Source of the DNA: an uncultured Desulfobulbaceae bacterium
GTDB taxonomy: Bacteria > Desulfobacterota > Desulfobulbia > Desulfobulbales > CALZHT01
Assembly (NCBI GenBank): GCA_945787445.1
Contig: CALZHT010000028.1
Location: 1-57,071 of the forward strand
Length of the DNA: 57,071 nt
Reading direction: 5' to 3'
The notes beneath the pieces are model-generated. The model was not told the DNA's origin. It ran no database searches and was given only the letters and a program-made list of their open reading frames with translations. Numbering within the stretch: position 1 is the first letter of the stretch; each line of letters opens with the position of its first letter. This document shows, piece by piece, positions 35,007 to 43,325 of the stretch. The position numbers and the translations under genes are program-made.

Positions 35007-35626
35007 GCGAGCGACCTCAAGGTCTGACGTAACATTTCTTCAAGGCTCATACCAATAAAAGCATCTTCAGGTATCTGCCGGCGGAGGGTGTCCAATGCCT
35101 GGCGCGCCCTTGGCGCAGGATAACCAAGATTGACCAGTGCGGAAACAACGTCCCTGCTGCGTTGGTCTTCAGGCTCTTTTTTCGCATCAACAATACTTGC
35201 CGGAATTTCTTCGGTGGTGGGCAGAAAATGGACCTTGTCCTTGAGTTCGAGGCACAAACGTTCCGCCGTTTTTTTTCCCACCCCGGGCAATTGGATAAGG
35301 CGGTGGATATCTTCTGACAAAATTGCGTGGCCGAGTTCAGCCGGCGAAATACTCGAAACAATGTTTACGGCAAGTTTGGGCCCTATCCCGGAAACATTTA
35401 AAAGGAGGAGAAACATCTCTTTCTCCGCCACATCTATAAACCCGTAAAGTGTCAGAGCATCCTCCCGAACATTCATATGAATATGGAGGAATATATCATC
35501 GCCTGTTTCCGGCAACTGATTCAGGCTGTTTGGCGGCATGAACACTTCATATCCCACCCCGCCGACATCTACAATCAGTTTCTCCGGCGATTTATAGAAA
35601 AGCTCTCCTTTCAGGCAAGCGATCAC
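35003..35626 (-). CDS. ruvA: Holliday junction DNA helicase subunit RuvA
   Basis: 207 residues with the OB-fold start ([28 protein letters not shown]), two helix-hairpin-helix motifs ([33 protein letters not shown]) and a C-terminal RuvB-contact domain. It binds four-way junctions and loads RuvB. It is in the ruvC-ruvA-ruvB operon order common in this phylum. Confidence 0.95.
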   Translation of the reverse strand: MIACLKGELFYKSPEKLIVDVGGVGYEVFMPPNSLNQLPETGDDIFLHIHMNVREDALTLYGFIDVAEKEMFLLLLNVSGIGPKLAVNIVSSISPAELGHAILSEDIHRLIQLPGVGKKTAERLCLELKDKVHFLPTTEEIPASIVDAKKEPEDQRSRDVVSALVNLGYPAPRARQALDTLRRQIPEDAFIGMSLEEMLRQTLRSLA

Positions 35627-35678
35627 TTCGTATTATCCTTTGAAAAGGTTCAAACGGTCTATGACACTAACCGCATTA

Positions 35679-36212
35679 TCACCTATTCACCTGGAGATTA
35701 CAAGAACTCAAGAAGTTGGCAGTGCACAGGGCCACGGCAAGGGCATCGGCTGCGTCCGGGCTCGGGTATCCGGAGAGGTTGAGCAACGCCCGCACCATAT
35801 GCTGGACTTGGGACTTGTCTGCCTGGCCGTAACCAACCACGGTTTGCTTGACAACGCGAGGGGTGTATTCATGAATGTCTAAACCATGCTGCATGGCAGC
35901 GAGAATGATGACCCCGCGGGCGTGCCCCAGCTTTAAAGCAGAACGAGGATTCACTGAAACAAAGACATCTTCTACTCCGGCAACAGACGGTCGGTGGTGG
36001 TCAATTACCTCGCACACCCCATCATGGATTTCTTTGAGCCTTTCCGAGAAACTCTCCTTGTCCGAAACCTTGATGACGCCGCAGGTTACATAGAGGAGCC
36101 TGTCCCCCTGTTTTTCAATCACCCCATACCCGGTTGATCGGGAACCCGGATCAAGTCCCAAGATGCGGCAACCTTTCCTTTCAGCTGCCGCACTCATGCC
36201 ATTCTGATCCAT
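35679..36212 (-). CDS. ruvC: Crossover junction endodeoxyribonuclease RuvC
   Basis: 177 residues. The RNase H-like acidic catalytic residues are in ILGLDPGSRSTGYG (Asp), VEDVFV (Glu) and PDAADALAVALC (Asp pair). It resolves Holliday junctions. The first 12 residues are extra relative to most family members, and the ATG at 36197 (MSAAAERKG) is a possible true start. Confidence 0.94.
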   Translation of the reverse strand: MDQNGMSAAAERKGCRILGLDPGSRSTGYGVIEKQGDRLLYVTCGVIKVSDKESFSERLKEIHDGVCEVIDHHRPSVAGVEDVFVSVNPRSALKLGHARGVIILAAMQHGLDIHEYTPRVVKQTVVGYGQADKSQVQHMVRALLNLSGYPSPDAADALAVALCTANFLSSCNLQVNR

Positions 36213-36285
36213 CTGCCATTGGCGGTGTTATACATAAATCACGTGTAGTACAAGAATGGGTAGTACATTGATTGGTTGCTTGTTG

Positions 36286-37032
36286 TTATGACAGGGATTC
36301 CATAAGTTCGTCCGGAATATCGAAATTGGCATAGACATTCTGGACATCATCACAGTCCTCAAGATTTTCAAGGAGTTTGAGGATTTGTCTAGCCACCTTT
36401 TCGTCGGTTACATCAACCACATTTTTTGGAATCATGGAGACTGAGGCTTCAAGGAAAACAATATTCTTTGCAGCAAGAGCCTCGCGCACATTCTCAAAGT
36501 CGTCGGGATCCGTCACCACCTGAAACTCATTCTCTTCTTCTACCACGTCGTCAGCACCGGCCTCCAGGGCATGGTCCATGAGTTCATCCTCGGAGATTGT
36601 CGTTTTGTCGACAACGATGGATCCCTTCCTGTCAAACATCCACGAGACGCAACCGCTTTCACCGAGGTTTCCGCCGCTCTTGCTGAAATAATGCCTCACG
36701 TCCGCAACGGTGCGGTTTTTGTTGTCGGTCATACATTCCACCAGAACAGCCACCCCGCCAGGGCCATATCCTTCGTAAGTGATTTCCTCAAAAACCTCTC
36801 CTTCCAGTTCACCGGTTCCTTTTTTGATGGCCCTCTCTATGTTGTCCTTGGGCATATTTTCGGTTTTGGCTGCGGCGATTGCGGAGCGGAGACGAGGGTT
36901 GCCATCCTGATCACCGCCGCCCATCCTGGCTGCCACTGTTATTTCCTTTATAAGCCTCGTAAAAATTTTGCCGCGTTTGGCATCAACAGCGCCTTTTTTT
37001 CTTTTTATCGTGCTCCATTTTGAATGCCCTGA
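36286..37032 (-). CDS. yebC: YebC/PmpR-family protein
   Basis: 248 residues from a GTG at 37032 (read as [14 protein letters not shown]), with GGAGG five bases upstream; the longer ATG-initiated frame is unlikely. The three-domain YebC sequence is complete ([39 protein letters not shown]). The family includes DNA-binding regulators and, from recent work, factors that help translation of proline-rich stretches. It heads the ruvCAB operon, a frequent arrangement. Confidence 0.93.
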   Translation of the reverse strand, partial: SGHSKWSTIKRKKGAVDAKRGKIFTRLIKEITVAARMGGGDQDGNPRLRSAIAAAKTENMPKDNIERAIKKGTGELEGEVFEEITYEGYGPGGVAVLVECMTDNKNRTVADVRHYFSKSGGNLGESGCVSWMFDRKGSIVVDKTTISEDELMDHALEAGADDVVEEENEFQVVTDPDDFENVREALAAKNIVFLEASVSMIPKNVVDVTDEKVARQILKLLENLEDCDDVQNVYANFDIPDELMESLS

Positions 37033-37068
37033 CACATCATCCTCCTTATATCGCAAAAACTAATGATC

Positions 37069-37242
37069 TCACGCAAAGCCGCAAAGACCGCAAAGATAAC
37101 TTCTTGTTATTCTGTTTTAGGGTCTAATACCTCGCAGCTTGCTGCGGTTGATTAAATAAACACAAAGTTTTGATACATCGCGGCTTGCCGCGGGGTAATT
37201 CATTAAATAAAAAAACTTTGCGTACTTTGCGGCTTTGCGTGA
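37069..37242. repeat. 174-bp palindromic element between yebC and rlmE
   Basis: TCACGCAAAGCCGCAAAG (37069-37086) and CTTTGCGGCTTTGCGTGA (37225-37242) are perfect 18-bp terminal inverted repeats. Inside are two smaller hairpins: CCTCGCAGC with GCTGCGG, and TCGCGGC with GCCGCGG. It has no coding capacity and has MITE or REP character. Confidence 0.7.
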
Positions 37243-37247
37243 TATTT

Positions 37248-37877
37248 TTACTTTCTCACAAATCTCATCCCCAACACAAAAACTTCCCGGCTTTCGGATC
37301 TGGAACTCTTGGGTTTAAAGATCTTGACCGATTTAAACCGCTCCTTTACCTGATTGACAAATTCCTTGAAATCTTCTCCCTCGAAAACCTTGCAGTAAAA
37401 ATTGCCATTTCGGGAAAGCAGTTCTTCTGAAAGTTCCAGGGTTCTTCGCGACAAGGTAAGGGACTTCTGCTGGTCCGCCCATTTGTTGCCCGTTGTCCTT
37501 GGCGCAATATCGCTGAGTACTACATTAAAGTGGTTTCTTTTTTCTTGAATGATCCGGATTATATTCTCAGCCATGATATCGGCACGGATCAGGTGAATAT
37601 CTGCCGCATTGGCTAGACCCATTTTCTTGGTATCCAATAAATCCACCCCTACCACCATACCTTTGGGACCGACAATTTTTGCCGCATACATTGCCCAGCT
37701 TCCCGGGCTGCAGCCCAGATCCAGGACTGCATCTCCTTTTTTCAGTATTGTGTATTTTTGCTGGGCTTCCTCCAGTTTGTATACCGAACGGGCCGGATAT
37801 TTGTCCTTTTTAGCCTTCTTAAAATAATAGTCCTGAACTTTTTTCAAAGGATACAATCCATTAACATTGCAACACAT
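37248..37877 (-). CDS. rlmE: 23S rRNA 2'-O-methyltransferase RlmE (FtsJ)
   Basis: Up to 209 residues. SAM motif I is VLDLGCSPGSWA, and the K-D-K-E catalytic tetrad is visible as Lys in ARSVYKLEE, Asp in VLSDIAPRTTGN, Lys in FYCKVFEG and Glu in SRSESREVFVLG. It methylates a uridine of the 23S peptidyl-transferase region. The first 10 residues (MCCNVNGLYP) are atypical, and translation may start at a TTG about 10 codons in (KKVQDYYFKKAKK). The 379-bp gap to the arsR start holds two hairpins (38058-38084 and 38143-38166) and the hgc promoter. Confidence 0.92.
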   Translation of the reverse strand: MCCNVNGLYPLKKVQDYYFKKAKKDKYPARSVYKLEEAQQKYTILKKGDAVLDLGCSPGSWAMYAAKIVGPKGMVVGVDLLDTKKMGLANAADIHLIRADIMAENIIRIIQEKRNHFNVVLSDIAPRTTGNKWADQQKSLTLSRRTLELSEELLSRNGNFYCKVFEGEDFKEFVNQVKERFKSVKIFKPKSSRSESREVFVLGMRFVRK

Positions 37878-38197
37878 ATTTTCAGGAAATAGGCGGCATT
37901 GAAGAGAAATTTTAGGTAATTACTAGCTTATTTAGTAGGCAAAGACAAGAGAAATTGGCCTATTGCTCGAACAGCAGGACCAGGGATACTGTATAAAAAA
38001 GTATATTTTTATCCAAACATAGATATCCAAATTCTTCTAGAGGCAGCGAGAGTGAGAATGGCCGGGATGCGGTTCCCGGGCCATGTGAATCCTTAAGTGT
38101 ACAACGTGGTCTGCATGGCGGAGAAGAAGTTCCTTGGGCGGCAACACCTCGATACTTGAAGGTGTTACCCAATTCACTGAAAAACTTTTGGCGACCA

Positions 38198-38226
38198 TTG
38201 ACAACCAACGGCCTCTGGTTTATCGT
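38198..38226 (+). promoter_or_regulatory. Sigma-70-type promoter of the arsR-hgcA unit
   Basis: TTGACA at 38198-38203 is a perfect -35; after 17 bases TATCGT (38221-38226) forms a four-of-six -10. The start of transcription is expected near 38233, about 24 bases before the arsR ATG. The -10 lies inside the palindrome described next, so repressor binding would block polymerase. Confidence 0.6.
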
Positions 38227-38239
38227 AATTAAACGATAA
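38220..38239. promoter_or_regulatory. Candidate ArsR operator at the hgc locus
   Basis: TTATCGT (38220-38226), six bases, ACGATAA (38233-38239): a perfect 7-bp inverted repeat overlapping the -10 and transcription start and lying 17 bp before the arsR start codon. Size and placement fit an ArsR/SmtB-family dimer site; the sequence differs from the operator at 47240-47259, suggesting separate specificities. Confidence 0.6.
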
Positions 38240-38256
38240 GAGAAACAGCGATATAC

Positions 38257-38559
38257 ATGGACAAAAAAGCACCCAAAAAACATGACGAATCTCTTGATCC
38301 GGAATTCTTAGCCAGTGTGTGCAAGGCATTGGGGCATCCCGCCCGTGTCAGTATCATGCAGTTTTTACGAAATACCGACCACTGCATCTGCGGTGAAATT
38401 GTGGAGCTTCTGCCCCTTGCCCAATCCACCGTAAGCCAGCATTTAAAATGTTTGAAGGACGCTGGACTGATAAAAGGTGAAATTGAAGGTCCCCGCACCT
38501 GCTATTGTGTAAACAAAGATATATTGAACAAATTTTTGCAAATGGCTGGTGCACTCTAA
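38257..38559 (+). CDS. ArsR/SmtB-family metalloregulator linked to hgcA
   Basis: 100 residues, a winged helix-turn-helix with recognition helix QSTVSQHLKCLKDAGLI. It has two close Cys pairs: CIC (in NTDHCICGEI, the position of the ArsR type-1 site CVC) and CYC (in PRTCYCVNKD), plus an N-terminal Cys (ASVCKAL). These could bind a soft metal or arsenite and release DNA. It is 35 bp upstream of hgcA on the same strand. ArsR-like genes have been noted beside hgcAB in other methylators. The inducer here is unknown. Confidence 0.85.
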   Translation: MDKKAPKKHDESLDPEFLASVCKALGHPARVSIMQFLRNTDHCICGEIVELLPLAQSTVSQHLKCLKDAGLIKGEIEGPRTCYCVNKDILNKFLQMAGAL

Positions 38560-38594
38560 CACCTCCTTCGCCAAATTAAAGAGTCATACAAATC

Positions 38595-39800
38595 ATGAAC
38601 ATTCTTGATCAAAAAGAAAAAGGATGCTGCGGCACCGAAAAATCTTGCGGTCCGGAAGCACCATTGCAGGGCCTGCAGATATTACCCGTGCCCAAGGTGG
38701 ACGACGAACCCTGCTGCGGGCCGCCAGCCGGTCCTGAAAGCAGCCCGCTTGAAAGGCCGGGATACATGCTCTGGCATTTTGTCGAAGGTCTCATCAATAC
38801 GCCGGCCGGGCCGGTGCCCAAGGTGAAAACAGTCCTTGAACGGCCTGATCATCTGGGTACGGCGCGGGCCCGCTTCGGCTATAAGCGTAATCAGTATACA
38901 ATTGCCCCTGGGCTTTATGGCGTTGGCACACCGGGACCTGAATCCCCAATCCTGGTAACAGCCAACTACAAACTCTCCTTTGACAGCCTGCGTAAAGAAT
39001 TGACCGGCCTTGATTCCTGGATACTTGTCATAGACACCCGAGGCATCAATGTCTGGTGCGCGGCCGGCAAAGGTACTTTTGCAACATCGGAAATAGCCCG
39101 CCGGGTCAGAAACACCAACCTTGAAAAAATTGTGAACCACAGGGAACTTATCCTGCCGCAGCTTGGCGCCCCTGGTGTTTCCGCCCATCTCCTCAAAAAG
39201 AATTGCGGCTTTAAAGGGATATGGGGTCCAATCCGGGCCAGTGACATAAAGGCCTTTCTTAATTCAGGAAAAAAGGCGCCGCCGTCCATGCGCACAGCCA
39301 CCTTCTCAATGCTTGAGCGGTTGGTACTGGTACCGGTGGAAATCTCTTTGATCATCAGACCTACCTTATGGATATTCCTTGCTTTTTTTATCCTTTCAGG
39401 TATCAGCCCCGATATCTTTTCCATTACTGCCGCCTGGCAACGATCCCTTATGGTCGTGGCAGCCTATATTGCCGGAGTCTTTGCAGGCGCGGTAGCCGCC
39501 CCCGCACTTCTGCCCTGGATTCCCTCAAGAATTTTCGCCCTTAAGGGCATTATAATAGGACTTCTGGCAGGTGCAGGCATCACTGCAATGTATTGGGATG
39601 CCATCGGAGTATTGGAATCCTTAACCTTACTCCTCTGCGCTACGGCAGTCAGCTCCTATGCCGCCATGAACTTTACCGGCGCCACTCCTTTCACATCACC
39701 ATCCGGGGTGGAAAAAGAAATGCGCCGGTTTATTCCGGTGCAGGCTGTTGCGGTTGTAGTTGCTGCTATCACCTGGATTATTGCTCCATTTACTACATAA
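38595..39800 (+). CDS. hgcA: Mercury-methylation corrinoid protein HgcA
   Basis: 401 residues. The defining cap-helix motif N-V-W-C-A-A-G-K is at residues 152-159, with Cys155 as the presumed lower axial ligand of cobalamin. Before it are other HgcA landmarks (CCGPPAGP near 40, HFVEGLINTPAGPVPKVKT, ITVTANYKLSFD-like VTANYKLSFD). After it come KTGLxK-like NTNLEKIVNHRELILPQLGA, and then five membrane helices from about residue 255 to the end. HgcA transfers a methyl group to inorganic Hg(II), receiving it via its corrinoid. It is the second gene of an ArsR-led unit. Its usual partner hgcB is separated by an unusually long gap. Confidence 0.95.
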   Translation: MNILDQKEKGCCGTEKSCGPEAPLQGLQILPVPKVDDEPCCGPPAGPESSPLERPGYMLWHFVEGLINTPAGPVPKVKTVLERPDHLGTARARFGYKRNQYTIAPGLYGVGTPGPESPILVTANYKLSFDSLRKELTGLDSWILVIDTRGINVWCAAGKGTFATSEIARRVRNTNLEKIVNHRELILPQLGAPGVSAHLLKKNCGFKGIWGPIRASDIKAFLNSGKKAPPSMRTATFSMLERLVLVPVEISLIIRPTLWIFLAFFILSGISPDIFSITAAWQRSLMVVAAYIAGVFAGAVAAPALLPWIPSRIFALKGIIIGLLAGAGITAMYWDAIGVLESLTLLLCATAVSSYAAMNFTGATPFTSPSGVEKEMRRFIPVQAVAVVVAAITWIIAPFTT

Positions 39801-39954
39801 AGAACTTAGTATTATGTATTAGTTGGTAAATAAGGAGTGCCATAAAATGTGACCTTAAAAGGGTAAGCAGGATCAGCAGTGAAGCATATTTCATTGCCAT
39901 TTCACGCAGCCGAGCAGCATAGAATTGGCCGGATTAAGCGCGAGGACTGCCTGA

Positions 39955-40036
39955 GCACCCCGCAAGGGGGTATAAACTACGCGAGTTCCGCGGCGCCCGG
40001 CCAATTCGAGCAGCACCCCGCAAGGGGGCATAAACT
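39955..40036. repeat. Two direct repeats in the hgcA-hgcB gap
   Basis: GCACCCCGCAAGGGGGTATA at 39955, and the same with GGGGGCATA at 40013, each followed by AACT, are 24-bp direct repeats 58 bp apart. Each contains a CCCCGCAAGGGG mini-hairpin. They form the left half of the non-coding insertion between hgcA and hgcB. Confidence 0.6.
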
Positions 40037-40107
40037 TCGGGCAGTCACGCAACGCGGGACCAAGCCCTCCTGCGGAGGATAAATTTCCGGCTGCCCTTTC
40101 TTTTTGG

Positions 40108-40163
40108 TTCTTTTTCTTTCGGGCAAGCAAAGAAAAAGAACGGGCAAGCAAAGAAAAAGAACA
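40108..40163. repeat. Hairpin and tandem repeat in the hgcA-hgcB gap
   Basis: GTTCTTTTTCTTT (40108-40120) and AAAGAAAAAGAAC (40130-40142) are perfect 13-bp inverted repeats around CGGGCAAGC. The right arm plus loop is repeated in tandem with a 21-bp period (40121-40141, 40142-40162). This resembles widespread small palindromic elements and would form a strong hairpin between the two cistrons. Confidence 0.65.
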
Positions 40164-40269
40164 GTTTGATATAGATTGCAAGCTCAATATGACCATAAGA
40201 GTAAATTATTTTAAAAATACTTTATCGACTTTACAGATTAGAGCACTTTGGAACAAAAAGGACAACTCA

Positions 40270-40563
40270 ATGGAAACCTTCAGATATCTTCCCGATGTAT
40301 CAACCCTTCAACTTGATGAATCCACCTGCATAGGCTGCGGCAGCTGCCAACTCGTCTGTCCGCATGGTGTTTTTGCGGTCGAACCACAGGGCAAGGCCAA
40401 GATCATGGATAAAAACGGCTGTATGGAATGCGGCGCCTGCGCGCAAAACTGCCCGGTCAATGCCCTTACAGTCACCCCCGGGGTGGGCTGCGCTTCATAC
40501 ATCATTCAAGTATGGATCAAAGGCAAGGATAAAGCAGCCTGCGGCAGCATAGAGTGTTGTTGA
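40270..40563 (+). CDS. hgcB: Mercury-methylation ferredoxin HgcB
   Basis: 97 residues from the ATG at 40270 (METFRYLPDV, the usual HgcB beginning); an upstream in-frame ATG at 40189 lacks conservation. Two [4Fe-4S] motifs are present: Cys20, 23, 26, 30 and Cys51, 54, 57, 61, the second within CMECGACAQNC. Cys74 (GVGCAS) and the terminal Cys pair 96-97 are the other hallmarks and probably carry Hg(II) to HgcA. It reduces the HgcA corrinoid. The start is about 470 bp after hgcA, so it may need its own promoter; TTGATA at 40166 with TATGAC 16 bases on is a weak candidate. Confidence 0.93.
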   Translation: METFRYLPDVSTLQLDESTCIGCGSCQLVCPHGVFAVEPQGKAKIMDKNGCMECGACAQNCPVNALTVTPGVGCASYIIQVWIKGKDKAACGSIECC

Positions 40564-40582
40564 AACACCATGCAGGTAATTT

Positions 40583-40779
40583 TTGATGGTCCTGTAAAAA
40601 GTCGGGAAAGCGGTTAACGTGCCATGTAATTTCAATGATTTACACCGTAATACAACGATGAACTGGCAATGGCTCTTCAAAAAATTTCGGCTGGACTTAT
40701 CGCCCGTGTCATCGCAAGAGATCAAGGTGGTCAACGCGTCCGCATAGCAGACAATTCGTAGTTTTTACGAATTCATCAA
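40583..40779 (-). repeat. Dispersed MITE-like repeat, copy D (long form)
   Basis: The core (reverse of GGCACGTTAACCG, 40594-40636) lies inverted relative to copies A-C. The ends TTGATGGTCCTGTAAAAA (left, 40583-40600) and the complement of TACGAATTCATCAA (right, ending 40779) are approximate inverted repeats, and the right end has its own AATTCGTA/TACGAATT hairpin. This copy has about 95 bp more interior than copies B and C. It fills half the 407-bp gap 40564-40970; the rest shows nothing recognisable. Confidence 0.6.
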
Positions 40780-40970
40780 TTTTTTATTGCATGAATTTCA
40801 ATCGGATTTTATTAATCTTTCTCAATCGCCACATACGATTGCAGGCATAATCGTCCGCCGCTTCTTGGTTTGTTGCTATTTTGGAGTTGCTAGCAAAACA
40901 ATAATGAGTTAATCAACGGCGCAGCCACCAAATTTTGTATCTGAATTAGACAAAAATATGGAACCACCGC

Positions 40971-43298
40971 ATGACTGCCAGCTTCCTTTTTATCCATATA
41001 AATGAATGGGCTCCTCCGGATTCTCCTGACGCTGTCCCCATATCACTGGCCTATATTTTAGCGTATCTCAAAAAACATGGATACGACGGCACCATTCTCG
41101 GAGACTACAAAAGCGCGCCACTTTCTCCGCAACTCCTGAAAAAAACCATCACTTCCCTGCGTCCGAAAGCGCTGGGCTTCACGGTTTATGATGAGAATAT
41201 CAACAGGATGCGGTCCTGGGCACGGTTTGCCAAAAAGATCGATCCGGATCTTACCATTGTCCTGGGCGGCCCCCAGATAACTTTTATGCCGGGCCAGGCT
41301 CTGCTCGATCTTTCCGAAGCGGATATCCTTTGCCGGGGCAATGGCGAACCTGTGATGCTCGCTCTGGCCAAATCCTTGGAATCCGATGGAAGCTTTAAGG
41401 AGGTGAAGGGCATCTGCTATCGGAATAACAGTAAAATCATTGAAACTGCTCCATGCCTAGGGGTGGAAGATCTGGACGACCTCCCCTCTCCCTATCTTGA
41501 AGACCTTGTGGACCTTTCTGGAAAAACCAGGGTCATTCTCCTTTCTTCCCGGGGCTGTACTTCACCGTGCACCTTCTGCTATACAACCAGGGCGAGCGGC
41601 AAAAAAATCCGCTTCCATTCCATTGACCGGATGATTGCCGAGATGGAGCACCTCAAGAATAAAGGGATCACAGATTTCTGGTTTGCCGACCCCAACTTCG
41701 CCTATTCAAGGAAACGGTTGGTTTCATTGCTTGAGGCCATGATCAAAATTGTACCCGGCATTGAGTTCTGGTGCCAGACCAGATACAACCTGGTGGACCC
41801 GGAACTCCTTGATCTTATGAAACGCGCCGGAGCAAGGACCCTAGCATTCGGCCTCGAATCAGCCAACCAGCCCGTTCTCAAAAATATCAACAAGGGTTTG
41901 GACCTTGAAAGGCTTGCAAAAGCAATCCGTATGACCCAGGATGCCGGGATCGAGGTGGAGCTTTTCACCATGTTCGGCCTGCCGGGTGAAACTCTTGAAC
42001 AGGCAGGAAAAACCCTGGATTTCGTAAAGCAAAACAACGTTGCCGTTGAAGGAAACTCCATATCGCAGCAATTGCATATTTTCTTCGGCACTCCCATTAA
42101 TGATGACCTAAACTCCAACCATATTACGCCGTTGTCCATAACCAAACCATCGTATCTCAGCATATGCCGTGATTTTGAAACAGATACCATGTCAGCGGCA
42201 CAAATCCGGCAGATGAGTCTTCACTGGCGGCTGAACCGCAGAGACTATGCAGAAGATGAACATATCAATATCTTTGAGAAAGCGGGCTTCATAACCACAA
42301 ACCATGAAGAACTCCGCATCCGGTCAGAGGCAGGCATGCACCTTGCCAGGATATATATGGAACTTGAAGAATACGAAGGAGCCCATGAATGTCTGGCAAG
42401 GCTCAAAAGGGACTTTTCTGCAGAGGCTGAAGTACAAAATTTTCTGGCAGGGCCATTTACAGGATATAAGGTGAAACGCAGGTCCGTAGCAGAGCATGGC
42501 TGCAAGGTCATTTTTGACTGCAAGGGCATGATCAGCGGCAAAGTCATCCCTGCAACCGAAACATATTATCAGGAAGGAGTTCTTGGTGATGGAACCCTGC
42601 TGCCGGATTTTGAAAAGGGAATTACAGGGCTGAAAGCAGGACGCTGGACCCAGTTTGATGTGACCTTCCCGGATGACTATGGCAACCAGGAGCTTGCCGG
42701 CAGGACTGCTACTTTCCAGGTTGTGCTTCATCTGGTCATGGAACCGGTCACCATGGAAAATATGGAAGATATCAGAAGTAGGCTGCCGCCCAACAAATAC
42801 AGGTTTACAGACCTGCAATCTCTACGGGAAAACAATGAAAAACTCTACTATATGGTCCTCCGAGACACATCCATGCGCGGCGTCACCCAGGACATGACCG
42901 ACTATCTCACTTTGGTAAACTTTTACCTGAAACTCGGCTTCTTTGACAAGGCCTGGGAAATGGCCGGGGTACTGCCGGAAGAACCCGGGATGCGAAATCA
43001 CGCCAGCAAAATATATCTCGCCAACGGCCGTGCCCGGGAAGCGCTCTCACTCATTGATCCGGTTGCAGCGCACTCCACGGAAACAAAAATCACCCAGATT
43101 AAATGTTTCATAAAACTTGAACGTTACAATGAGGCGGAACAGCTGGCCGGCGATCCTGCTCTGACAAAAGAACTCCAGGCCCTTGACCTGCGGGTCGGGA
43201 TTGCTTCCTATTTGCAGCTTCCGGAAGAAACCTATTTACAGCGAATGGACGACCTTTTGGAAAACCAAGTGGAATCCATGATACGCGATGCCGGGTGA
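40971..43298 (+). CDS. B12-binding-type radical SAM protein fused to an FKBP/trigger-factor-like domain and helical repeats
   Basis: 775 residues. About 1-140 is a cobalamin-binding-type Rossmann domain (VPISLAYILAYLKKHGYDG, LGGPQITFMP). A radical SAM barrel (about 185-420) follows, with Cys196, Cys200 and Cys203 in RGCTSPCTFCY and the GxxxGPGETxE-like LFTMFGLPGETLEQ. Around 500-590 the sequence matches the peptidyl-prolyl isomerase fold of trigger factor/FKBP: VLGDGTLLPDFEKGITGLKAGRW, FDVTFPDDYGNQELAGRTATFQV. The last 180 residues are TPR-like helices. It is convergent with rsmI and lies about 400 bp after hgcB on the same strand. The substrate is unknown. Confidence 0.85.
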   Translation: MTASFLFIHINEWAPPDSPDAVPISLAYILAYLKKHGYDGTILGDYKSAPLSPQLLKKTITSLRPKALGFTVYDENINRMRSWARFAKKIDPDLTIVLGGPQITFMPGQALLDLSEADILCRGNGEPVMLALAKSLESDGSFKEVKGICYRNNSKIIETAPCLGVEDLDDLPSPYLEDLVDLSGKTRVILLSSRGCTSPCTFCYTTRASGKKIRFHSIDRMIAEMEHLKNKGITDFWFADPNFAYSRKRLVSLLEAMIKIVPGIEFWCQTRYNLVDPELLDLMKRAGARTLAFGLESANQPVLKNINKGLDLERLAKAIRMTQDAGIEVELFTMFGLPGETLEQAGKTLDFVKQNNVAVEGNSISQQLHIFFGTPINDDLNSNHITPLSITKPSYLSICRDFETDTMSAAQIRQMSLHWRLNRRDYAEDEHINIFEKAGFITTNHEELRIRSEAGMHLARIYMELEEYEGAHECLARLKRDFSAEAEVQNFLAGPFTGYKVKRRSVAEHGCKVIFDCKGMISGKVIPATETYYQEGVLGDGTLLPDFEKGITGLKAGRWTQFDVTFPDDYGNQELAGRTATFQVVLHLVMEPVTMENMEDIRSRLPPNKYRFTDLQSLRENNEKLYYMVLRDTSMRGVTQDMTDYLTLVNFYLKLGFFDKAWEMAGVLPEEPGMRNHASKIYLANGRAREALSLIDPVAAHSTETKITQIKCFIKLERYNEAEQLAGDPALTKELQALDLRVGIASYLQLPEETYLQRMDDLLENQVESMIRDAG

Positions 43299-43325
43299 CA
43301 TTAAAGAACATAATGCAGGTTCTGA

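Noticed and set aside
37878-38256. Cobalamin riboswitch upstream of the hgc unit
   Set aside because: Looked for because HgcA and the radical SAM protein use cobalamin. No B12-box-like sequence or multi-stem layout is present; only two small unrelated hairpins.
37960-38283. Minus-strand frames opposite the hgc promoter, including a 53-codon His-rich one ending at 38037
   Set aside because: No conserved motif, no ribosome-binding site, and they overlap the promoter and operator; likely chance.
38595-38780. Cys pairs in the N-terminal extension of HgcA as a novelty
   Set aside because: The CCGPPxGP segment is a usual HgcA feature as I know the family, so it is not reported as unusual.
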